Assembly (NCBI GenBank): GCA_047619485.1
Contig: JBLHKE010000020.1
Location: 1 to 24,897 of the forward strand
Direction of reading: 5' to 3'
DNA: 24,897 bases
Source of the DNA: JBLHKE01 sp047619485
GTDB taxonomy: Bacteria > Verrucomicrobiota > Verrucomicrobiia > Verrucomicrobiales > DEV007
In this document: positions 1 through 7,565 of the stretch, piece by piece
Layout of the letters: the number at the start of each line of letters is the position of its first letter
Numbering within the stretch: position 1 is the first letter of the stretch
Translations under genes and position numbers: made by a program
Notes under the pieces: model-generated
Databases searched by the model: none
What the model was told of the DNA's origin: nothing
Seen by the model: only the letters and a program-made list of their open reading frames with translations

Positions 1-101
1 TAGTGGGAACTAAAACAAACGGTCGGCAAAATGGGTCTAGCTCGAGGCATACATATATACTGGACGTATGCGTGGTAATTGCAAGCCTTTTCTTCGACTT
101 T

Positions 102-443
102 TTAGGGCGCGGCTCGGCGATCTGATTTACGGATCTGGATCACTCGGTTTGCGTATTCGGCGGTGGGTTCGCCCTGCGAGCGGTATAAATCGCGCTGGGG
201 CATCGAGTTGTTCTCTAAGCAATCAAGCAGACATTGAATACTGAAGATGGAACGCCGTTTCCTCGGGTACAGCGACGGAAGGAACTGGAAACGGTGGCTA
301 CGGGATGACTGTGTTTTGAAGTCGAAGCAATTCCGTCCTGAGCCGTTCTGGATTACGCTCATGCCTGTGCGGATCACGGCTCCGATTGTAAATCGAAGGT
401 ACGCTTTGAAGCAATTTGCGCTACTCGCGATACGCTTCGCCAC
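102..443 (-). CDS. Unrecognised small ORF, possibly a gene remnant
   Basis: An open frame of 113 codons on the minus strand, overlapping the last 23 bases of the large gene at 421-4260. I do not recognise a family. The first two thirds look like translated intergenic DNA (mixed, many Ser/Arg/Phe). The last ~35 residues (from MPQRDLYRSQGEPTAEY to SDRRAAP) have a normal, protein-like composition rich in charged residues and could be the true C-terminal end of a decayed gene. No start with a ribosome binding site is visible. It may equally be non-coding downstream sequence. Positions 1-101 beyond it show nothing I can name. Confidence 0.22.
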   Translation of the reverse strand: MAKRIASSANCFKAYLRFTIGAVIRTGMSVIQNGSGRNCFDFKTQSSRSHRFQFLPSLYPRKRRSIFSIQCLLDCLENNSMPQRDLYRSQGEPTAEYANRVIQIRKSDRRAAP

Positions 444-2364
444 GCTCGTAGAACTTCAGATGGCCTTCGATCGTCGTAGCTACTGCGTCGTTTTTTGTCT
501 CCGTGGCCAACTCGATCCCTCGGCGCGCCGTGGCGATCGCTTTTTTATACTCGGCAACCTCCGCCTGGGCTGCGGCGAGCGTGTCTAGGAACATCGGATT
601 GTTCGTCGTGTCATCTCTGACAAGAGCGCTCGCTAATTTGATTGCCTGTGCGCCATCGCGCAGCGACTCATCGCGATTTGTTGCCAATATCCACGCGAGC
701 CGGTTGCGCGCGGAGGGATCGATCGGTGCGAACTGTAGAACCGTGCGGAAGTTTTCGATCGCCCCAGCGGTGTCTCCCTCTGACAGGTTCATCATGCCAA
801 GGGCGTTGAGTGCTGGCACATGATCCGTCTTCAGGCGGATGGTCTCCTCTAGGTTGGTTCGCGCGGCGCGGGTCTGACCGAGGTGTTGATTGCAGAGCGC
901 TAGCGCGAATCGTGCCGCGGCGTCTGTTGGCTGATGCGTGCTGAGCTTGTTGAATTGGTTCAAAGCATCGGACCAGCGCTGCCGGTTCGCGTAGATATTT
1001 CCGAGGCTGCGCAATGCTGGATCGAACTCCGGCCAGTTGCGTAGTGCCTCGTTGTAATACTTGATCGCTAGGTTGGTCGCACCGAGGCCTTCCTGCTGCT
1101 GCGCATGATCGAAAAACAGCTTCGCGTCGATCTTTGCGACGCTGCGTGTAATTGATTCGTGCTCGATCGAACGCCCGGGAAGCATCGCTGCGCGCTGCCA
1201 CCTCTCGGAGCGCGTGCCCTTGGAATGATCGACGTCCGCGAGGAGCGCATCAACGGAGATCCGCCCTTTGTAGATGACCGCGACCCGACCTTCGGCATCG
1301 ATGAGGAAACTCGAAGGCAAGGGCAGGCGGCGTTTGCGTCCGACGGCATTGTCGTGATTCCACTGCAGGAGACCGACGATCTGTTCGCTGGCGATCGCCG
1401 AGACGAATGGAAATCCGAGTTTCTCGATCGCGGCGCCGGCGGCTACCGCCGCGATATCTGGGGCGTCACTTTCCAGTGCATCGACAGAAAGGGCGATGAC
1501 CTCGATCCCTGCGGCGCGGATCTCGCTCTCACGATCGCGGATGTCAGCAAGTTCGGCGACACATGGCGCGCACCAACTCGCCCACAGGTTGATCAACACT
1601 GGTTTGCCTCCACCTATCCGGATGATTCGACCAGAGCCATCAGCAATGGTCAGTGCCGGGGCGTCGAGCAGAGTTACTAGCGGGATACGCGCGATGCGAG
1701 TCATCGGCGGCAGTGTCTGATTCGATGATTCTAGTTTCACTGCTGCACGCGGCGATTCAGGTAACGCTTTGCCCTGACCCTGTACCAAGATGTAACGCCC
1801 GCTGGCTTCGATTCCTGTGAACTCTTCTGTCGTCCCATCGTGGTCTGGCCAGCGCACGCGGATGCTTTCGATTATTTTCGCATTGCCGAGACCGAAGTGC
1901 AGCCACTTGCTCGACTGGGCGATGAACCCTTCTCCCGCACGCAGACTAGCGTTCGATTGTTTCCCACCAGCGATCACTTCGACGCGCGCACCAATCGCGT
2001 CCCGGTTGGTGGTCGTCCCGTTGCCCCGCAGTCGCAGCCCGAGGGAGTCGTGCTTGCTAGGGCTATCGTTGATCATGAGCCGCAGGCGTGGCGCGTTGCG
2101 GTTGGTGAACCATACGTCGAGGTCGCCATCGTGATCCCAATCGGCGAGCGCGACTGCCCGACCGTCGTCAGCGAAGTCCAATCCGCTGCCAACGGAAATG
2201 TTGGCGAATTGCGGCGGAGCGCCTGTCGCCTTGCCCATATTTAGAAACGCGCAGTTGCGCTCGTGCCCGCTGAAGGTGCGCCCGCGGCTGACCATCATCC
2301 TGAGTTGGTTGGTTGGCTGCATGGCTTGCCGGCCAGTATTCTTCGGATCATCGGCTTGCGACAC
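421..2364 (-). CDS. C-terminal half: ASPIC/UnbV, TlpA-like thioredoxin and TPR domains
   Basis: If translated on its own it would begin at GTG 2364, giving 647 residues without a signal peptide, although all its domains are of exported type. This is a further reason to join it to 2386-4260. In order: a last FG-GAP motif (DWDHDGDLDVW, residues ~75-85); ASPIC/UnbV domain (~108-195) including SLRAGEGFIAQSS and SIRVRWPDHDG; a redoxin/TlpA-like thioredoxin domain (~228-385) with the active site ASWCAPC (Cys265 and Cys268; Cys897 and Cys900 in the joined protein) and a PSSFLIDAEGRV strand; then TPR helices (~418-630) such as AIKYYNEALRNWPEFDPALRSLG in shifted repeats. The thioredoxin domain implies a thiol-disulfide role and TPRs imply protein binding; both are inferred from family. 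The stop is TAG. Confidence 0.85.
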   Translation of the reverse strand: MSQADDPKNTGRQAMQPTNQLRMMVSRGRTFSGHERNCAFLNMGKATGAPPQFANISVGSGLDFADDGRAVALADWDHDGDLDVWFTNRNAPRLRLMINDSPSKHDSLGLRLRGNGTTTNRDAIGARVEVIAGGKQSNASLRAGEGFIAQSSKWLHFGLGNAKIIESIRVRWPDHDGTTEEFTGIEASGRYILVQGQGKALPESPRAAVKLESSNQTLPPMTRIARIPLVTLLDAPALTIADGSGRIIRIGGGKPVLINLWASWCAPCVAELADIRDRESEIRAAGIEVIALSVDALESDAPDIAAVAAGAAIEKLGFPFVSAIASEQIVGLLQWNHDNAVGRKRRLPLPSSFLIDAEGRVAVIYKGRISVDALLADVDHSKGTRSERWQRAAMLPGRSIEHESITRSVAKIDAKLFFDHAQQQEGLGATNLAIKYYNEALRNWPEFDPALRSLGNIYANRQRWSDALNQFNKLSTHQPTDAAARFALALCNQHLGQTRAARTNLEETIRLKTDHVPALNALGMMNLSEGDTAGAIENFRTVLQFAPIDPSARNRLAWILATNRDESLRDGAQAIKLASALVRDDTTNNPMFLDTLAAAQAEVAEYKKAIATARRGIELATETKNDAVATTIEGHLKFYERGEAYRE

Positions 2365-4260
2365 GACCTGTCGCCAGAAGAAGCTTCACAAATCACCGCT
2401 GTCTTCATCGGCGGTGATGTTGCCGTTGGCCACGATCAGATCTTCCCAGCCATCATTGTTCACGTCAGCAAACCTCGATCCCCATGCCCAGCGCCCCATG
2501 GTGACACCCGCCGAGACACTCTTGTCACCGAAGCCACCACCGTTTCCGAGGTTGTGAAGCAAGGTATTGCCCCGCGCGAAATTCTGGTAGCGTCGCCGGA
2601 GTTCGTCGGAGATCTGCGGTTTGAAATTCGATTGTGGGATGATGCGGTTCCCGGCGGCCGAAAACATGTTGGAAACATATAAGTCCATCCACCCGTTGCG
2701 ATCATAGTCGCCCCAGCTCACCGACATTCCAGATGCGCCGTCCTCAACTCCCAGTTCAGCCGCCACGTCGACAAACTTCACACTGCCCTCGGCATCGATG
2801 TCGTTTCGGTAGAGATTGTTGCGCCCGAAATCGTTAGCGACGTAGAGGTCGGGGTCGCCATCGTTGTCGTAGTCCTCCCACGAGGCGGCAAAACTCCAGC
2901 GGCGGTTGTTGGCGTCGAGGCCAGTCGCCTCGGTCATGTCGGTAAATTTCCATTCGCCGTTTGCGGTCGTCTGGTTGCGTAGGAGACTGTTGGCGACCGA
3001 ATTGTTGGCATCATGATAGACGAATTGATCCGAACCAAAGCCTGCCGCGGTCGATGCGACCTGGTTTCTCGCGACATCTGGAGCATATCCACAGACGTGG
3101 AGATCAAGTCGTCCGTCCCGGTCATAGTCAGCAGCGGTCAAGGTCACGGTCGATTCGCTGACCGGAATCACCAACTCGAGTTGGAAGCGCTGGTTGTGTT
3201 GATTGGAAGCCACGATCACATGACCAAGGATCGCTACCGCCAGGTCGCGATCACCGTCGTTGTCTAGATCGACGATCAGCGCGCTGCGCGAATCTTCCAG
3301 CCAGTCGACGCCCCATTCGGCGGATACGTCACGCATCGTCCCATCCGGATTCTGCAAGAACAGGCGATTCGGCAGGCGCGGATCTTGGCAGAGGTACAAG
3401 TCGTCGAGGCCGTCGCCATTGACGTCTCCTAATGCGATGCCGGGTGCGCTCATGCTATTGAGTATACTCAGATGGGGCATTCGCTCGTGCCAGTGGTTGA
3501 GCCCGTAGAGCAACTGCTCGCGGTAGCTCGGATTCGCGCCCAGCGCCGATTCGGTGCAGTCGGAAAACAACGTTCGTCCACTGTCGAGCCTGGTGTGGGT
3601 CTGCTCGAATTTGGTGATCTCTAGCGATTTAATCTTCGGTGGGCTACTCTGCTGGCTCCAAGTCGTCACCCAGGTTGAGTGTTGTTCGACAAGCGCGTCA
3701 GCGGTCTGCCACGACATCGAAACTAGTTGCGTGGTGGTGAACGATTCTTCGGCAGAGTTGACGCTGACGATCTTAAATTTGGAATGAAAATTAGTGTCTT
3801 TGTTAGGATCAAAGGCCATTGCTCGAATGCCGCGGCCATCCTTGAGGCGCGCGACGCTCACCAACCCGCTATCGAATACATTCTCCAAGTTCGGGTAGAG
3901 AACCGAGCGCCCGATCGGGGGCAAGGCGAGTGGTGCAAACTCACTAGGACCAGCTGAGGCACCCGAGCCAAGCAGCCTGCCGAGTTGATCGAGCTGCTTG
4001 TTTGCGGCAGCTGCATTGACTTCGCTCTGCCATCCATCGGTGGATGGGTTGTCGATCTCCGACTCCCAATCGACCACTTTCCCGATTGGGATCTCTGGGG
4101 CTGGGACAACTTCTTGCGCCGCTGACTGTACGTTTTCGGGATTCTCCCCACTTGGGGTTCTAGCCTGCTCTTCGGGCTTGGAGCAAGATGAGAGAATCCA
4201 AGCCACCACCAATACGAACAGTTGGTGGATCGGGAATCGGTGGGTGAGTTGCTCCATCAT
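421..4260 (-). CDS. Candidate selenoprotein: lipoprotein propeller-ASPIC/UnbV-thioredoxin-TPR, one gene read through an in-frame TGA
   Basis: The frame from ATG 4260 to TAG 421 is 1,280 codons and is broken only by TGA at 2386-2388 (codon 625). The codons before it end ...ANGNITADEDSGDL and those after it read SFFWRQVVSQADD in the same frame, so this is a stop without a frameshift. From memory of FG-GAP/ASPIC-UnbV proteins, a D-L-x-S-F-F-W segment runs unbroken at this point, with the ASPIC/UnbV domain following, so the halves belong to one protein. A SECIS-like hairpin follows the TGA directly (see 2354-2388). TGA is an ordinary stop in at least three other genes here (ends at 10622, 20617, 22084), so this is not a general code change. 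Alternatives are a recent nonsense mutation, a sequencing error, or two separate polypeptides with restart at GTG 2364. No Sec machinery genes lie in the window. I favour read-through with selenocysteine. Confidence 0.68.
2354..2388 (-). promoter_or_regulatory. Candidate bacterial SECIS element after in-frame UGA
   Basis: Read on the minus strand, UGA (2388-2386) is followed by a perfect 6-bp stem GCGACA/UGUCGC (2374-2369 with 2363-2358) closing a five-base loop GGUCG (2368-2364). A lower stem GCUU/AAGC (2384-2381 with 2357-2354) or CUU/AAG extends it, leaving a U-containing bulge on the 5' side. The GGUC loop begins 18 bases after the UGA. In E. coli fdhF, as I recall it, the SelB-binding hairpin also has a GGUC loop about 19 bases after UGA and a bulged U below the upper stem. 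The match in loop sequence, spacing and bulge is close. The hairpin lies within coding sequence, as bacterial SECIS elements do. Confidence 0.65.
2386..4260 (-). CDS. N-terminal half: FG-GAP/VCBS beta-propeller lipoprotein, ending at in-frame TGA
   Basis: This half spans 624 residues up to the TGA. A lipoprotein signal is clear: a hydrophobic stretch (residues 13-22) and lipobox LSSC with Cys26 as the likely lipidated residue, followed by a Ser/Glu/Pro-rich linker. Six calcium-binding FG-GAP/VCBS-type motifs of the D-x-D/N-x-D-G-x-x-D-L form lie near residues 279-289, 331-340, 378-388, 463-473, 518-528 and 599-609, typical of an integrin-like propeller (CRTAC1/ASPIC-UnbV group). It would sit on the outer membrane or in the periplasm. 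It ends abruptly after the sixth motif, exactly where family members continue, and lacks the ASPIC/UnbV domain, which is found after the TGA. ATG 4260 or the next codon (also ATG) could be the start; no Shine-Dalgarno is visible. It is divergent from the PEP-CTERM gene at 4420. Confidence 0.85.
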   Translation of the reverse strand: MMEQLTHRFPIHQLFVLVVAWILSSCSKPEEQARTPSGENPENVQSAAQEVVPAPEIPIGKVVDWESEIDNPSTDGWQSEVNAAAANKQLDQLGRLLGSGASAGPSEFAPLALPPIGRSVLYPNLENVFDSGLVSVARLKDGRGIRAMAFDPNKDTNFHSKFKIVSVNSAEESFTTTQLVSMSWQTADALVEQHSTWVTTWSQQSSPPKIKSLEITKFEQTHTRLDSGRTLFSDCTESALGANPSYREQLLYGLNHWHERMPHLSILNSMSAPGIALGDVNGDGLDDLYLCQDPRLPNRLFLQNPDGTMRDVSAEWGVDWLEDSRSALIVDLDNDGDRDLAVAILGHVIVASNQHNQRFQLELVIPVSESTVTLTAADYDRDGRLDLHVCGYAPDVARNQVASTAAGFGSDQFVYHDANNSVANSLLRNQTTANGEWKFTDMTEATGLDANNRRWSFAASWEDYDNDGDPDLYVANDFGRNNLYRNDIDAEGSVKFVDVAAELGVEDGASGMSVSWGDYDRNGWMDLYVSNMFSAAGNRIIPQSNFKPQISDELRRRYQNFARGNTLLHNLGNGGGFGDKSVSAGVTMGRWAWGSRFADVNNDGWEDLIVANGNITADEDSGDL

Positions 4261-4267
4261 CGTCAGA

Positions 4268-4299
4268 TTGACTCAACGCCACGAGAATCACCGAGTCAA
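4268..4299. repeat. 7-bp inverted repeat in divergent promoter region
   Basis: TTGACTC (4268-4274) and its exact complement GAGTCAA (4293-4299) are separated by 18 bases, just upstream of the lipoprotein gene start (4260, minus). It could be an operator for either divergent gene, or chance. Confidence 0.35.
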
Positions 4300-4310
4300 C
4301 GATCACTCCA

Positions 4311-4334
4311 TCCGCATCTGTCGAACGATGCGGA
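4311..4334. repeat. 8-bp inverted repeat in divergent promoter region
   Basis: TCCGCATC (4311-4318) and GATGCGGA (4327-4334) form a perfect 8-bp dyad around an 8-base centre. It lies midway between the divergent genes starting at 4260 (minus) and 4420 (plus), so it is an operator candidate. On RNA it could also form a hairpin. Confidence 0.4.
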
Positions 4335-4419
4335 CTGTCAAGATGGGAGTGAGACAATTGCATGTAAGAATGAGGCGGGGGGCTTAGTCGATCGATGAGA
4401 AGCAGGGCATAGTGAATGA

Positions 4420-5145
4420 ATGAATAATCTAAGTCTATTTGCAGTTTTAACCATTATTCCTGTTTGCGTGCTAACAACCGCTGACGCAGGAGTGATTATC
4501 ACCCCGGCGGTGGGACACACCCTGACCTGGGACGGGAACGACGGCGATTATTACGACAGCGTGACTACCCCAGCTCCGGTTCCAGTCAACGACGCGCTCG
4601 GTGGCACAGCATTTGCAGCGAATGATCCGGGCGCATTTCCCGTGCCCCACGTTGTGACGAATTTAAACGATGGATTCTACGGGAATACATCGGCGCATAT
4701 CAACGGAAGCGGCGGGCTTTTCATGGGGGTGCTGCTGTCTTCCATGACCCAGATCAATACCATCGCTTTCGGACGTGACAACGGCACCGGCGGGGGCGTG
4801 GCGCCTGGCGACTGCTGTGGTGGTCAGCTCACCGATCGGGCCGCGGACGATTACACTCTGCAGTACACAACTGATGGAGGTGGGTCGTGGATTGACATTG
4901 GGCTTCTGAGCTATACCGATGCCGGCCAGGACTTTGCACCAGGTGGAACCTTCGACCCTTACTTGCGCCACCAGTATGATGTGTCGTCCGTTGCTGGTCC
5001 GATCATGGGGAATGGTGTCCGCATCTCCTTCCTGATTACTGGCACCGCCATTGATGAGATCGAGATCAATACGGTTCCTGAGCCGTCTGGGGTCGCGCTG
5101 CTCGGTCTCGGACTAGTCAGCCTATTGCTACGCCGCAAGCGTTAG
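4420..5145 (+). CDS. PEP-CTERM sorting domain protein
   Basis: A secreted, probably surface-anchored protein of 241 residues. It starts with a Sec signal peptide (hydrophobic core in residues 4-19, probable cleavage after TADA at 23) and ends with a PEP-CTERM sorting signal: VPEPSG, then a hydrophobic segment (VALLGLGLVSLLL) and the basic tail RRKR. Such tails are recognised by an exosortase, which removes the tail and anchors or releases the protein; no exosortase gene is in the window. The middle is Gly/Asp/Thr-rich and strand-forming, with a Cys-Cys pair (GDCCGG), and resembles no enzyme I know; a galactose-binding-like sandwich is possible. ATG 4420 is chosen because it gives the complete signal peptide; a weak GAGAAG-type sequence lies ~15-20 bases upstream. 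Stop is TAG. It stands alone between a divergent gene and a plus-strand oxidoreductase gene with its own promoter. Confidence 0.88.
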   Translation: MNNLSLFAVLTIIPVCVLTTADAGVIITPAVGHTLTWDGNDGDYYDSVTTPAPVPVNDALGGTAFAANDPGAFPVPHVVTNLNDGFYGNTSAHINGSGGLFMGVLLSSMTQINTIAFGRDNGTGGGVAPGDCCGGQLTDRAADDYTLQYTTDGGGSWIDIGLLSYTDAGQDFAPGGTFDPYLRHQYDVSSVAGPIMGNGVRISFLITGTAIDEIEINTVPEPSGVALLGLGLVSLLLRRKR

Positions 5146-5271
5146 AACCACCACTGCTAAGGAATCCTAAGCGGCACCCGCACATCGAGGGGTGGGGGAT
5201 AACGACCGGATCCTGAGCCTAGCCGTAGCAACCTGCCAATACACCCTAATGATGGCTGTTCCCGCCACACA

Positions 5272-5286
5272 TATATTATTATCTCT
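5272..5286 (+). promoter_or_regulatory. AT-rich -10-like box directly before the oxidoreductase start
   Basis: A TATATTATTAT run ends four bases before ATG 5287. A -10 hexamer (TATTAT at 5274-5279 or 5277-5282) so close to the ATG would put transcription start at or next to the start codon, so a leaderless or nearly leaderless mRNA is likely. No Shine-Dalgarno is present. No convincing -35 was found. The same 'TATAT...ATCTCT(A)ATG' layout precedes the AraC gene on the other strand. Confidence 0.4.
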
Positions 5287-6660
5287 ATGAAATCGAAAAA
5301 CCAATCTCGCAGATCCTTCATCAAGACTGGCGTTGGAACCGCAGCAGCCTTGGCTAGCTCGGCACCCGCCATCACCCGTGCAGCCGATTTAAATGGCACC
5401 ATCAACCACGCCTGTATTGGGGTCGGTGGGATGATGGGCTTCAATGACCTGCAGAACTTCAAATCGCACGGCAAGACAAAGATTGTTGCGATCTGTGATG
5501 TCGATAGCAACCACCTCGCGCGCGCCGCAAAAGAACTTCCCGATGCGCGGACCTACAGCGACTGGCGTGAGATGCTTGAAAAAGAGGGCGACAAGATCGA
5601 TTCGGTCAACGTCACCGTGCCCGACCACATGCACTTCCCGATCGCGATCAGTGCCGTTCGTGCGGGCAAGCATGTCTACTGTCAGAAACCTTTGTGCCAC
5701 GACGTTGCAGAGGTTCGCGCCCTCACCGAGGCGACGCGCAAGGCGGGAGTGAAGACTCAGCTTGGTACGCAGGCGGCATCGGGTTTTGGCGACCGCATGG
5801 GCATCCACTATGTTAGAGCGGGCCTGATTGGCAAAGTGAAGCACGTCTACCTCTGCTCCAACCGGCCAGGCGCGATCGATGCCTACCGCCTCGTCGGGCC
5901 ACGGCCAAAAGAGCAGCACCCTGTTCCGGACACCCTGAATTGGGATCTCTGGACAGGCACCGCTCCGGAGCGGCCTTTCGCTCCTGGTATCTACCACCCG
6001 AGCACTTGGCGTGCCTGGCAGGATTTCGGCACCGGTTGGTTGGGGGATATCGGTTGCCACGTGTTCGATGCGACCTGGAAGGCGCTCGGCCTAACCGCGC
6101 CGAAATCTGTGAGTGCCAATGTGCAGGATTCGTGGAAGAACTCCCCTGAGCGCCGCGGCGATACTTGGCCGCAGAGCGACCACATCACCTGGAAATTCCC
6201 CGGGACATCGATGACCGAGAAAGACGAGATCACGGTGGAATGGTTCGACGGCTTGATCTACCCATCAGCCGAAGCGAAGGAGTGGTATCCAGGCGAGACC
6301 TACCCACCTGAATCCGCGTTGATGGTTGGGACCGAGGGTGCGATCTTGATCCCCAATGGCGGAGCCCCACAGCTCTACCCGAGGGAGAAATTCAGAGGGA
6401 CTGCGCAACCGAAACTGGAGCCGCGTAACCACTACCACCACTTCCTCGACGCGATCCTAGGCAAGGCAAAGAACGAATCCTATTTCGAACAGACCGGGCC
6501 GATGACCGAAGCGATCCTGCTCGGCACAGTAGCCATCAGGACTCCGGATCAGACGCTAGATTGGGATGCTGCCAAGTTGGCTATCACTAACAATCCATCC
6601 GCCCACAAACTCCTCAAACGCGAATACCGCAAGAGTTGGGAGATCGAGGGGTTCTCCTAA
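5287..6660 (+). CDS. Tat-exported Gfo/Idh/MocA family oxidoreductase
   Basis: A 457-residue NAD(P)-dependent dehydrogenase of the sugar/inositol dehydrogenase superfamily. A twin-arginine signal is clear (SRRSFIKTG at residues 7-15, Ala-rich core, cleavage near AITRAA at 33), so it acts in the periplasm with a pre-bound cofactor. The Rossmann fold shows the GVGGMMG loop (45-51), an acidic residue at the end of strand two (CDVD) and the family strand before HVYCQKPLCHDV, where QKP replaces the more usual EKP; this is common in secreted PVC members. The C-terminal part is the beta-sheet substrate domain (WRAWQDFGTGWLGDIGCHVFD, with His as likely catalytic or substrate-contact residue). The substrate cannot be told from sequence. 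It converges on, and probably answers to, the AraC-type regulator at 6657-7565, which is my inference from position. Confidence 0.93.
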   Translation: MKSKNQSRRSFIKTGVGTAAALASSAPAITRAADLNGTINHACIGVGGMMGFNDLQNFKSHGKTKIVAICDVDSNHLARAAKELPDARTYSDWREMLEKEGDKIDSVNVTVPDHMHFPIAISAVRAGKHVYCQKPLCHDVAEVRALTEATRKAGVKTQLGTQAASGFGDRMGIHYVRAGLIGKVKHVYLCSNRPGAIDAYRLVGPRPKEQHPVPDTLNWDLWTGTAPERPFAPGIYHPSTWRAWQDFGTGWLGDIGCHVFDATWKALGLTAPKSVSANVQDSWKNSPERRGDTWPQSDHITWKFPGTSMTEKDEITVEWFDGLIYPSAEAKEWYPGETYPPESALMVGTEGAILIPNGGAPQLYPREKFRGTAQPKLEPRNHYHHFLDAILGKAKNESYFEQTGPMTEAILLGTVAIRTPDQTLDWDAAKLAITNNPSAHKLLKREYRKSWEIEGFS

Positions 6661-7565
6661 GATCGATCATGCTCTACAGCGGCTCTGAGCCGGTATTCGC
6701 TTGGGGATTCGTTAGAAGCCTTGCGGAACTGCACGTTGAAATGCGATAGGTTGCGGAAGCCCGAGTCATAGGCAATCTCGGTAATCGATTGGTTTGTCTC
6801 CGCCAGCAACCGCTTCGCGTTAACGATTCTTACCTCATTGACGAACGTCGTCAATGAGCGGCCTGTGTGGCGCTTGAAGTGACGGCTGAACGTCGGCTTG
6901 CTCATGCTGGTGACCTTGAGGAGATCATCTAGATGAATCTCCTCCTCGAGGTTACTGAGCACGAAGCCCACCGCACGGCTGATGGCGGCCATGTGGTGAT
7001 CTTTTTGGTTTAATGTTAGAGCGGTTCCACACAGCTTGGTGCGCTCAGCAGCTGGGATGGTGGCGATTTCCCCTAACACTTCGACAAATTTGGCGAGCCG
7101 GAAAAGCATCGATTTCTCTGCGATTTCTTTAAGCGCGGTCTCCACGCGACCGACGACCGGTCCGGTAAAGTGGATCCCGAACGCGGCCTCCCGGATGATC
7201 GACTCGAGGGCGTGCATCTCATCGAGCTGCCCGATCGGGTGATCGTCATCAAGGAGAAACTGCAAGGAATAGCCGGATGAGTCGCGCAGGTCAGACCAGC
7301 AGTGGGGGAGGTTCGACCCGATGAGCACGAGATCTGGCGCGCTGAAGTTCGCCACGTGATCGCCTACGAAACGCTTGCCTTTACCTTTGGTGATCAAGGT
7401 GAGCTCGTACTCTGGATGAAAATGCCACCGCTTTCCAGCACCGGCCAACTTCACCCTCCGACCGTCGGCGCGGCATTGGACGACATCGGAGACGTTGTCG
7501 TTCCATGCCAGGCAACGGAAGGACTTTCCGGGTTCTAAACCAATTTGTTCAAGAGCTAGCGCCAT
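6657..7565 (-). CDS. AraC-family transcriptional regulator with N-terminal cupin domain
   Basis: A 302-residue cytoplasmic regulator. The N-terminal ~110 residues form a cupin sensor domain (WHFHPEYELTLITKGKGKRF and the GSNLPHCW strand), the usual sugar-sensing part of this family. The C-terminal ~100 residues carry two helix-turn-helix units: IHLDDLLKVTSMSKPTFSRHF and SITEIAYDSGFRNLSHFNVQF, with the family ending P-S-E-Y-R. Its stop (TAG, 6657-6659) overlaps the stop of the Gfo/Idh/MocA gene by four bases, tail to tail. The start ATG at 7565 sits five bases after a consensus TATAAT, so the mRNA may be leaderless. No other Met lies near the N-terminus. A sugar or sugar-acid effector and control of the adjacent oxidoreductase are plausible but inferred. 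Confidence 0.93.
   Translation of the reverse strand: MALALEQIGLEPGKSFRCLAWNDNVSDVVQCRADGRRVKLAGAGKRWHFHPEYELTLITKGKGKRFVGDHVANFSAPDLVLIGSNLPHCWSDLRDSSGYSLQFLLDDDHPIGQLDEMHALESIIREAAFGIHFTGPVVGRVETALKEIAEKSMLFRLAKFVEVLGEIATIPAAERTKLCGTALTLNQKDHHMAAISRAVGFVLSNLEEEIHLDDLLKVTSMSKPTFSRHFKRHTGRSLTTFVNEVRIVNAKRLLAETNQSITEIAYDSGFRNLSHFNVQFRKASNESPSEYRLRAAVEHDRS

Noticed and set aside
2386..2388. Genome-wide reading of TGA as an amino acid
   Set aside because: TGA is the natural stop of the genes ending at 10622, 20617 and 22084, where the protein ends as its family does or the next gene begins.
2341..2420. Frameshift joining the two halves of the large lipoprotein gene
   Set aside because: Both halves are in the same frame; codon-by-codon reading across 2388-2386 shows only a TGA and no insertion or deletion.
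5175..5194. Terminator after the PEP-CTERM gene
   Set aside because: CACCC/GGGTG gives only five pairs around ten bases with no U-tract; too weak to call.
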